6,466 bases of DNA from JBKHHU01 sp046539045 (GTDB lineage Bacteria; Planctomycetota; Phycisphaerae; SM23-33): assembly GCA_046539045.1 (NCBI GenBank), contig JBKHHU010000188.1, positions 1-6,466 of the forward strand, given 5' to 3'. Positions 1 through 5,354 of this stretch are shown one piece after another. Position 1 is the stretch's first letter, and every line of letters begins with the position of its first letter. The position numbers and the translations under genes are program-made. The notes under the pieces are model-generated. The model saw nothing but the letters and a program-made list of their open reading frames with translations. It did not search any database and had not been told where the DNA came from.

Positions 1-14
1 GTCTTCTGAGGCAT
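1..14 (-). CDS. 5' end of a leftward gene, cut by the window edge
   Basis: Read on the minus strand, an ATG at 14-12 is followed by four complete codons giving Met-Pro-Gln-Lys before the window ends. A strong Shine-Dalgarno sequence (AAAGGAG, minus strand of 21-27) sits 6 bases upstream of this ATG, which is ideal spacing, and a candidate promoter lies further upstream. The start is therefore likely real, but four codons do not allow the product to be identified. The gene is divergent from the MscS channel gene. Confidence 0.6.
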
Positions 15-41
15 TTGATGCTCCTTTCGAAGGTTGCGTTC

Positions 42-70
42 ACTGTACCCTTCCGGCCCGGCCGTGACAA
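42..70 (-). promoter_or_regulatory. Candidate sigma70 promoter for the leftward gene
   Basis: On the minus strand TTGTCA (70-65, five of six bases matching TTGACA) is followed after 17 bases by TACAGT (47-42, four of six matching TATAAT). Transcription would begin near 35, giving a leader of about 20 bases that contains the AAAGGAG ribosome site. The -10 box is weak, so this is a consensus-based guess supported by the correct spacing and position. Confidence 0.35.
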
Positions 71-92
71 CTCCGCGGGCTTCGGGTATATT
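64..92 (+). promoter_or_regulatory. Candidate sigma70 promoter for the MscS channel gene
   Basis: GTGACA (64-69, five of six to TTGACA), a 17-base spacer and TATATT (87-92, five of six to TATAAT) form a good housekeeping-type promoter. The predicted start near 99 leaves a leader of about 77 bases before the ATG at 177. The -35 box overlaps the -35 box of the opposite promoter. The leader contains a short palindrome, GTTCC-C-GGAAC, at 146-156. Confidence 0.5.
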
Positions 93-176
93 CTGTCCAC
101 GCCCGCACCGACCGTGTGCTGCCGGTGATCGAGGCCTTTTCCGCTGTTCCCGGAACGTTCTTTCAGTGAGAAGAAG

Positions 177-1352
177 ATGATCGCGAACGCCTTTCTGAAT
201 ACCGAGTTCCTGGAGAACCAGGTATGGCAGTGGCTTGCGCTGCTGGGGACAATTCTGGGCAGTCTGATGGTCGGAAAGGCGACTGCCTTCATCCTCGAGC
301 GCCAGGGGACGAAGCTGGAGGAGGGCGGCAAGCCCTTGTTCGGCAGGTTCCTCAAGAGCCTCGGCGGTCCGATTGCGATGATCGCTTTGGCGGCAGGTCT
401 GTACTTTGCGGCGAGTTTCATGACGCTGAAGTACAGCACCGTCGACGTGGTCACCAAGGACGGCGAGGAGATCAAGACCCCTGTCCTGCATGACGTCACC
501 GATTTCTGGATCAACGTCTGCAAGACCATCGCCGTGCTGGCAGCGGGGTGGTTCATCTTCAAGCTGGTGGACCTGGTCGAATACTTCCTGCAGAAGTGGA
601 CCAGCAAAACCGACACGCTGCTGGACGACCAGCTCGTGCCGCTGCTGAGGAAGTCGCTGCGGGTGTTCGTGGTGATAGTCACGGTGCTGTTTATCGCCCA
701 GAACATCTTCCGATGGGACATCGGGGCGCTGATCGCCGGGCTCGGGCTTGGCGGTCTGGCGTTCGCGCTGGCAGCCAAGGACATGCTGGCCAACCTGTTC
801 GGCTCGGTGACGATCTTCGCCGACCGCCCGTTCCAGATGGGCGAGCGGATTCAGGTGGTGGGCAAGGACGGTATCGTGGAGGAAGTGGGTTTCCGCTCCA
901 CGAGGATCCGCACCCTGGACGGCAACCTGGTGATCGTGCCGAACTCGATCATCGCCAACGAGGCCATCGAGAACATCTCCCGCCGGCCTTTCATCAAGAA
1001 GGTAATGAACGTCACCGTCACCTACGACACCCCGCCGCAGAAGGTGCAGGAAGGCGTGGACATCATCAAGGAACTGCTGGATGAGCGGCGGGATTCGTTC
1101 CACCCGGATTTCCCTTCTCGCGTCTACTTTAGCGATTACAACGATGCCAGCCTGAATATCGTGATCTACATGTACTTCGCCCCGCCGGACTGGTGGGAAT
1201 ATCTGGCGTTCTGCCACGACTTCAACATGGCGCTGCTGGAGCGATACAACGCAGCCGGGATCGAATTCGCCTTCCCGACCCAGACGCTCTACCTCAAGCA
1301 GGATTCGCAACTGGAAGCGTCAATCCGCACGATCGGCGGAAACGAACAGTAG
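177..1352 (+). CDS. MscS-family mechanosensitive ion channel
   Basis: This is an inner-membrane channel of the small-conductance mechanosensitive (MscS) family, which opens under membrane tension to release solutes during osmotic downshock. At 391 residues it is longer than E. coli MscS (286). Hydrophobic stretches at about 14-38, 62-84, 109-131, 160-178 and 182-208 give five helices, as in YnaI-type channels. The last is the pore helix and carries the Gly/Ala-rich signature GLGLGGLAFALAAKD (188-202). The family beta-domain begins with FADRPFQMGERI (214-225) and includes VPNSIIANE (254-262). The C-terminal alpha/beta cytoplasmic domain runs to about 375. A polar loop at about 85-108 separates helices 2 and 3. 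The ATG at 177 is preceded by a purine-rich but weak ribosome site (GAGAAGAAG, 168-176). A hairpin terminator follows, so it is probably transcribed alone. The family is clear; the exact subtype is inferred. Confidence 0.95.
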   Translation: MIANAFLNTEFLENQVWQWLALLGTILGSLMVGKATAFILERQGTKLEEGGKPLFGRFLKSLGGPIAMIALAAGLYFAASFMTLKYSTVDVVTKDGEEIKTPVLHDVTDFWINVCKTIAVLAAGWFIFKLVDLVEYFLQKWTSKTDTLLDDQLVPLLRKSLRVFVVIVTVLFIAQNIFRWDIGALIAGLGLGGLAFALAAKDMLANLFGSVTIFADRPFQMGERIQVVGKDGIVEEVGFRSTRIRTLDGNLVIVPNSIIANEAIENISRRPFIKKVMNVTVTYDTPPQKVQEGVDIIKELLDERRDSFHPDFPSRVYFSDYNDASLNIVIYMYFAPPDWWEYLAFCHDFNMALLERYNAAGIEFAFPTQTLYLKQDSQLEASIRTIGGNEQ

Positions 1353-1397
1353 CGAACCGGCTCCGGCAAACTTAGAATCCCTACTGTAACTTTCACT

Positions 1398-1436
1398 CAG
1401 AAGCCCACGGGACGATCTTCCGTGGGCTCTGATTTT
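1398..1436 (+). terminator. Hairpin with short T run after the channel gene
   Basis: AGCCCACGGGA (1402-1412) pairs with TTCCGTGGGCT (1418-1428) around a 5-base loop, with one G-T wobble. The stem can be extended outward by CAGA/TCTG with one bulged A. The T run is short (TTTT, 1433-1436). It lies 46 bases after the channel stop codon and ends about 30 bases before the beta-galactosidase ATG. A terminator for the channel gene is most likely; a role as leader structure for the next gene cannot be excluded. Confidence 0.65.
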
Positions 1437-1465
1437 CCACGAGACAAGGACAAGGCTTCTCCCAC

Positions 1466-3490
1466 ATGACTCAGATCGATCCCAGAACCACCGACGAGAA
1501 ACTTCTGATTGGCGCCAGCTGGTACCCGGAGATGTGGCCGGAAGACGAATGGCCGAAAGACATCGCCCGGATGAATGAACTGGGCTTCAATGTTGTCCGG
1601 GTGTTCGAGTTCGCGTGGCACCGGATGGAGCCGGAGGAGGGGAAGTTCGATTTCGACTGGGCGCGGAAGCTGCTGGACCTCTGTCACGAAGCGGGCATAA
1701 GCGTCATGCTCGGCACGCCCTCTGCCGCCCCGCCGGCGTGGCTGACCGACAGGTACCCGGAAGTGCTGCAGGTCCGGCCCGACGGCACGCGGCGGATCCA
1801 CGGTATGCGGAAACACGGCTCGCACGTCAGCGCCAAGTACCGCCAGATGTGCGGGAAGATCGTCCGGGCGATGTGTGAGAACCTGGCAGACCACCCTGCC
1901 GTGCATAGCTGGCAGATCGACAACGAAATGGGCGGGCGCGATTACAGCGACGAGGCCCGGGAGAAATTCCACACCTGGTTGGAGAATCGCTACGGGAGCA
2001 TCGAGAACCTCAACAAAACCTGGGGGCTGGAATTCTGGTCGCAGGCGTATACGAGCTTTGACCAGATCCCCATGCCCACCGCAGCGGTCGGATCGATCGA
2101 GGTGCCGGAACGGCATCACCCGTCGCTGATTTACGCCATCGCGCGGTTCAACTCGGACATGTGGACCGAATTCATCAAGCACCAGTGCGACATCATCCGC
2201 GAGTATACCAACAAACCGATCACCACGAATATGTGCGGCGCGGCCACGGGCATGAATTGGCCGCAGAACAACCGCCTGCTGGATCGCGTGGGTTACAGCC
2301 TCTACAAGGACCTGGACCACTACCCGTGGAACCTGATGTACCTGGACCGCATGCGCGGCGAAAAGCCCGACCGCCCCTATTGGCTGCTGGAAACCGCCCC
2401 CAACTGGTCCGGCGGTGGTAAGCAGTGGAACATCCACCACAGCCCCGACGGCGTCAAGGCAATGACCTGGATGTGCACGCTCATGGGCGGGAGCATGACG
2501 CTGTACTGGCAGTGGCGACAGCACTGGGCCGGTCAGGAAATGCAGCACGGCACGCACGTGACCGCCACCGGGAAATGGCGGCCGAACAAGGAAGTCTGGA
2601 CCGAGCTGGCAACCGCTTACCGCGAGCACGGCCGATGGCTGCTGGACAATCCGCCGGCAGAGGCGAAGATCGGCATCGTCTTCAGCACCGAAGCCGCCTG
2701 GGCCTTCTCCGTCGACCCCATTGACGACAACATGAAATACCTCGATCGCTGGCGGGACGACTACTATCAGCCGCTCGTGAAAGAGCACGTCTGGCGGGAT
2801 GCGATTCCCGAGGATGCAGACTTCAGCCGGTACAAGGTGCTCCTGCTGCCGATGATGCCGATCGTGAAAGAGTCGACCCGCGAGCGTCTGAAGCAGTGGG
2901 TTGCCGACGGCGGACGGCTGCTGCTGGGCCCGATTACCGGGACGCGCACCGAGGAGTTCACCGTCCCGCGGGAGCAGGAGTTCAACGGCCTGGAGGAGTT
3001 GATCGGTGCGGAAAGCGCCCTGCGGTTCACCGCCCACTTGCAGGAGGACAAGGTGAAGGTCGCTTTCCACGACGGCTCGATGACCCGCACGCGGAACTGG
3101 TGCGAAGGGTATGACGTCACCACCGGCGAGAACGTGGCCCACTACGAGGGCGGTTACGGGCATGGGCAGGTTGCTGTCGTCCGCAACCAGTACGGCAAGG
3201 GCAAGGTGATCACGCTTGGATGCCACATGGGCCCTGCCGCCTACATGCGGATGGTGCGTGAGCTGATGGACGACGCGGGTCTGCGTGCCGTGGCCGGCGG
3301 GTCCCAGCAGGTACTGGTGGTTCCGCGAGCCGGGACGGACGGGAAAATCAGCGGTTATGGCGTGGTGAACATGACCGAGGACCCGCAGACGGTGATCCTC
3401 CCCAGCGAAGGGACGGATCTGCTGACCGGCAAGTCGACGGTCGGCACGATGAACCTCAACCCGCTCGAAACGCGGATCGTGAAGATCTGA
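1466..3490 (+). CDS. GH42 family beta-galactosidase
   Basis: This retaining glycoside hydrolase removes terminal beta-galactose from oligosaccharides. Its 674 residues are normal for GH42. The TIM-barrel domain (about 12-385) contains WYPEMWPEDEW (19-29), the acid/base in IDNEMG (N153, E154) and the nucleophile in WLLETAPNW (E309). The E358-x-x-H361 pair in GQEMQHG matches the sugar-contacting Glu/His pair of family members. The trimerisation domain (about 395-600) includes YKVLLLPMMPIV, followed by a small C-terminal beta domain ending in NPLETRIVKI. The cysteines forming the zinc cluster in some GH42 enzymes are absent around 106-155. There is no signal peptide, so it should act in the cytoplasm on imported oligosaccharides. 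The ATG at 1466 is preceded by AAGGACAAGG (1446-1455), though the spacing is slightly long. No transporter or regulator is adjacent. The actual substrate (lactose, plant galactans or others) cannot be told from sequence. Confidence 0.96.
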   Translation: MTQIDPRTTDEKLLIGASWYPEMWPEDEWPKDIARMNELGFNVVRVFEFAWHRMEPEEGKFDFDWARKLLDLCHEAGISVMLGTPSAAPPAWLTDRYPEVLQVRPDGTRRIHGMRKHGSHVSAKYRQMCGKIVRAMCENLADHPAVHSWQIDNEMGGRDYSDEAREKFHTWLENRYGSIENLNKTWGLEFWSQAYTSFDQIPMPTAAVGSIEVPERHHPSLIYAIARFNSDMWTEFIKHQCDIIREYTNKPITTNMCGAATGMNWPQNNRLLDRVGYSLYKDLDHYPWNLMYLDRMRGEKPDRPYWLLETAPNWSGGGKQWNIHHSPDGVKAMTWMCTLMGGSMTLYWQWRQHWAGQEMQHGTHVTATGKWRPNKEVWTELATAYREHGRWLLDNPPAEAKIGIVFSTEAAWAFSVDPIDDNMKYLDRWRDDYYQPLVKEHVWRDAIPEDADFSRYKVLLLPMMPIVKESTRERLKQWVADGGRLLLGPITGTRTEEFTVPREQEFNGLEELIGAESALRFTAHLQEDKVKVAFHDGSMTRTRNWCEGYDVTTGENVAHYEGGYGHGQVAVVRNQYGKGKVITLGCHMGPAAYMRMVRELMDDAGLRAVAGGSQQVLVVPRAGTDGKISGYGVVNMTEDPQTVILPSEGTDLLTGKSTVGTMNLNPLETRIVKI

Positions 3491-3540
3491 GCCCCACCGG
3501 AAGGTGGTGCCGGCCGGCGATGCGAGCTAGGATGGTCTGC

Positions 3541-3756
3541 ATGGAATGGCTTGTGAACAACCCGGCGGCGGTCAATGTTGGAGTGGCGATGAAGGTACTT
3601 GCCGGCGCCCTTGCCGGCGGCGTGGGCGGATATGCGCTGTCGCGGGCAAAATCCCGCCGGCCCGGCCAACCCGCCGCGACCGCCACCCGCATCTACTACG
3701 TCCTGGCCGGGGCTTTCTTCGGAGCCGCCCTGACATGGCACTTCCTGGGCGACTGA
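3541..3756 (+). CDS. Small two-helix membrane protein, unknown function
   Basis: I do not recognise this family. Starting at 3541 the product is 71 residues. It has a Gly/Ala-rich hydrophobic segment (about 18-33, including GALAGGVGGYALS, resembling a glycine zipper), a basic loop (SRAKSRRPGQP) and a second hydrophobic segment (about 46-66, YYVLAGAFFGAALTW). A helical hairpin in the membrane is the likely shape, with the basic loop probably cytoplasmic. The start at 3541 has AGGA (3530-3533) 7 bases upstream. Alternatives are ATG 3520 (78 residues, no good ribosome site) and ATG 3589 (55 residues, GGAG close upstream). It lies 50 bases after the beta-galactosidase with no clear terminator between them, so the two may be cotranscribed. 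Composition and the paired hydrophobic segments favour a real gene, but no homology can be claimed. Confidence 0.6.
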   Translation: MEWLVNNPAAVNVGVAMKVLAGALAGGVGGYALSRAKSRRPGQPAATATRIYYVLAGAFFGAALTWHFLGD

Positions 3757-3763
3757 ACCGGGA

Positions 3764-3817
3764 CGGCTTTGGTCCACGAATTACACGAATTGGCACGAAT
3801 TCAGGCTGGCGCCTGCG
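3764..3817 (+). repeat. Outer left arm, CACGAATT type
   Basis: CACGAATT occurs at 3775, 3784 and 3794, at intervals of 9 and 10 bases, after CGGC and GTC and before GGCTG-G-CGCCTGCG. Against the reverse complement of 4094-4147 I count 45 matches in 55 alignment columns, with 2 single-base gaps. Confidence 0.85.
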
Positions 3818-3844
3818 AGTGTAAACCCCCGCTCGACACTCCAA

Positions 3845-3895
3845 CGGCTTTGTCCACAGATTACACAGATGACACAGATTCTTCTGGCTGACGCC
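3845..3895 (+). repeat. Inner left arm, CACAGATT type
   Basis: CACAGATT units start at 3855, 3864 (last base G) and 3873, at intervals of 9 bases, between CGGC and GGCTG-A-CGCC. The arm pairs with the reverse complement of 4014-4065, with about 41 matches in 53 columns and an uninterrupted 19-base identity. Confidence 0.85.
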
Positions 3896-4013
3896 TTCCG
3901 GGAGAACCCGCGAGTAGAACGGGCGTGCCCCGGTATATCAGGTAACGCAAAGCCACCCGGACCCTCAAGCGGAAGTCATATTTGCGATTTTCTGCGGCGG
4001 GTATTTCCGCATC

Positions 4014-4065
4014 GGCGACAGCCAACACATCTGTGCAATCTGTGTAATCTGTGGACTCTCCGCCG
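4014..4065 (-). repeat. Inner right arm, CACAGATT type
   Basis: Read on the minus strand it gives CGGC, GTCCAC, three AGAT units and GGCTG-T-CGCC. It is the inverted partner of 3845-3895. Confidence 0.85.
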
Positions 4066-4093
4066 TTCGCCGTGTCGACCGTGGGCTTCTTCC

Positions 4094-4147
4094 CGCAGGC
4101 GTCAGCCAAGAATTCGTGTGAATTCGTGCAATTCGTGGACTCCGCCG
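4094..4147 (-). repeat. Outer right arm, CACGAATT type
   Basis: Read on the minus strand it gives CGGC, GTCCACGAATT, two further CACGAATT units and GGCTG-A-CGCCTGCG. It is the inverted partner of 3764-3817 and directly abuts the amidohydrolase stop codon (4150-4148). Confidence 0.85.
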
Positions 4148-5122
4148 TTACACGTCCAGCCGGCCTGACGCTTTCATCAGCAGCTTGGCCAGGTATTCGG
4201 CGTAGGTGATCGGTTTGCCTTCCCGGCGGAGGTAGCCCTGCAGCAGGCGGTAGTGGGCTTTTTCGGGCAGTTCCAGACCGGTTTCGGACAGCAGGCGCAC
4301 CGGCGAGCGCTTCGGCTGGGGCTTGGGTCTCTGCAGGTCGCGCGGCAGCGGCCGGACGCGACGACGCTCCGACGCGAAGATCATCCGCTCGGCATTCTCG
4401 CAGAACAACTTGTGCTTATCGGCCTCGGTTGCCGCCGACAGGTGCCGCTCAATCCACTCCCATGTCGACGCGTAGCTTTCGTTCCGCCATAGCGACACCG
4501 GAAACCCGCTACCGTACAACAGGCGGTCCCAGCCGACGAGATCCACCACCGCCCGGGCCCACGGGATCAGCACATCCGCATCTATCGCGCCATGGTTGGA
4601 AAAGATCACCCCGAACCGCTCGTGTTGAAACAGCCGTCGCACGCTTGGGACTTCGTCGAAAATCGCCGGCCTGGTCGGACCCGCGAAATCCGCCGCGAGT
4701 ACCCGACAACCCGGATTGGCGTCCAGGAAATCCGCCAGCAGGGACGAAGCCGACAGTAATCCTTCCCGACCCACCAGCACGATCAGACAATCGAATTTCG
4801 CAAACTCGTCCAGCACTTCCGGCTGGGATGCGATCAGTGAATCCGGCATGCGGACACCGTCGAACCCGCGGTCCAGCTGCTCGAAGATGCTGCGTCGCAG
4901 TTCGTCGATACCCCTGCCAATCGGCAGGCCCACCGCCCGGAAGCGGTCCGGGTACTGGGCGATGGCGTCGGAAAGCGTCTTGAGGTCCGGGCAGGTCCGT
5001 GCGGTACTGATCAGCGCCTTGCCCACACCGTACGCGTCCATGACAGCCAGCATATCCTCCGGCGAACAGAACCGGGGCAGTGATACGTGAGCGTAGGCGT
5101 CGAGCGTGTCGGCGTGCGGCAT
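4148..5122 (-). CDS. Amidohydrolase-2-like TIM-barrel protein, active site degenerate
   Basis: The 324-residue product looks like a metal-dependent amidohydrolase of the amidohydrolase-2 (ACMSD/LigW-like) group, a family that hydrolyses lactones or amides or decarboxylates acids. Family layout is recognisable: an N-terminal D-x-H-x-H strand, PDRFRAVGLPIG (58-69), and the late motif LLYGSGFP (201-208). Several key positions are changed. The D-x-H-x-H motif reads D8-A-Y10-A-H12; the usual H-x-G strand reads VLAADFAGP (141-149); the catalytic Asp of GSDFP is Gly206. After about residue 250 there is an Arg/Pro-rich linker and a helical extension (HYRLLQGYLRREGKPITYAEYL and beyond) that is not typical of the family. 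The ATG at 5122-5120 lies 4 bases after the stop of a racemase remnant, whose end supplies the ribosome site. It may be a pseudoenzyme with a binding role, a divergent enzyme or a decaying gene. The fold is fairly sure; activity is doubtful. Confidence 0.85.
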   Translation of the reverse strand: MPHADTLDAYAHVSLPRFCSPEDMLAVMDAYGVGKALISTARTCPDLKTLSDAIAQYPDRFRAVGLPIGRGIDELRRSIFEQLDRGFDGVRMPDSLIASQPEVLDEFAKFDCLIVLVGREGLLSASSLLADFLDANPGCRVLAADFAGPTRPAIFDEVPSVRRLFQHERFGVIFSNHGAIDADVLIPWARAVVDLVGWDRLLYGSGFPVSLWRNESYASTWEWIERHLSAATEADKHKLFCENAERMIFASERRRVRPLPRDLQRPKPQPKRSPVRLLSETGLELPEKAHYRLLQGYLRREGKPITYAEYLAKLLMKASGRLDV

Positions 5123-5126
5123 GCGG

Positions 5127-5336
5127 TTACTTCTCCCAGGGGATGATCCGTTTGTCGAGTTCTTCCTCGTTCAGCGAAAGCCCCAGTCCGGGCGCGTCAG
5201 GGACGGTGAACACGCCATTGTTCGGCGAAGGTGCGTCATCAAACACTACGTGCTGGAAGCCGGTGTGGCCACACTCGTCAACCAAATGATCACAACCCAT
5301 TCGAGAGGGCGGGCAATGTCCGTCGTAAATCTTCAA
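5127..5336 (-). pseudogene. C-terminal remnant of an enolase-superfamily (mandelate racemase/MLE) gene
   Basis: The frame ends with NNGVFTVPDAPGLGLSLNEEELDKR..., which matches the usual C-terminal tail of mandelate racemase/muconate lactonizing enzymes and sugar-acid dehydratases (a VP-x-x-PGLG turn followed by acidic helix residues). Those proteins are about 350-420 residues long, and only about 50 residues here fit. The frame is open from a TAA at 5354-5352, but the first possible start is TTG at 5336 with no ribosome site. The first 20 or so codons (IYDGHCPPSRMGCDHL) do not resemble a family segment I can place. The nitrilase stop codon (5357-5355) leaves no room for the missing catalytic barrel. 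I read this as the tail of a deleted gene that preceded the amidohydrolase. A tiny expressed protein is possible but unlikely. Confidence 0.7.
5130..5137 (-). promoter_or_regulatory. Amidohydrolase ribosome binding site inside the remnant's end
   Basis: GGGAGAAG on the minus strand lies in the last codons of the upstream racemase-like fragment. GGGAG ends 10 bases before the amidohydrolase ATG. This overlap is typical of translationally coupled genes, so the fragment's full-length ancestor was probably in one operon with the amidohydrolase. Confidence 0.55.
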
Positions 5337-5354
5337 TGATTCGATCTTAGATTA

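Larger units (their letters stand above)
3763..4148. repeat. Large imperfect palindrome with four nested repeat arms
   Basis: This stretch between two convergent genes has no credible gene. It is one long imperfect inverted repeat centred near 3955. Outer arms (3764-3817 and 4094-4147) contain three CACGAATT units each; inner arms (3845-3895 and 4014-4065) contain CACAGATT units. All four begin with ACGGC when read from their outer end, then GTCCAC, and close with GGCTG-N-CGCC. Outer-to-inner offsets are 81 and 82 bases, so the layout is symmetric. The spacer segments 3818-3844 and 4066-4093 also share complementarity (CCC-N-CG-N-TCGACAC), and so does part of the centre. The final A of the neighbouring gene's TAA stop is the first base of the right outer arm. 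Tandem CACGAATT/CACAGATT repeats are, to my recollection, dispersed in many environmental genomes. No transposase, target duplication or long T run was seen. Possible roles are 3'-end structure for both converging transcripts or a non-autonomous palindromic element. Confidence 0.85.

Noticed and set aside
548..1084. A 178-codon plus-strand frame inside the channel gene
   Set aside because: It is a frame shadow of the MscS gene, rich in Arg, Gly and Ala, with no domain; the channel frame explains the region fully.
1397..3226. A 609-codon open frame on the minus strand, antisense to the GH42 gene
   Set aside because: It lies almost wholly opposite a well-supported GH42 gene. Its product is rich in His, Arg, Pro and Val with no recognisable domain, the usual by-product of GC-rich codon use on the coding strand.
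3491..3519. Terminator after the beta-galactosidase
   Set aside because: Only a 5-base stem with a GGAA loop (CCACC/GGTGG) and no T run was seen, too weak to call.
3763..4148. CRISPR array
   Set aside because: The repeats are inverted, only four in number and not separated by unique spacers of constant length in one orientation, and no cas gene is present.
3861..4168. Open frames on both strands across the palindrome (for example 3861-4109 minus and 3869-4168 plus)
   Set aside because: Their products contain repeat-derived strings such as STDYTDCTD and LCNLCNLW, which come from translating CACAGATT-type repeats. Such spurious proteins are common in databases, and no ribosome site or domain supports them.
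5263..5274. Perfect 12-base palindrome GTGTGGCCACAC as an operator
   Set aside because: It lies within the racemase remnant's coding sequence, is not next to a convincing promoter, and one perfect 12-mer palindrome can occur by chance in GC-rich sequence.
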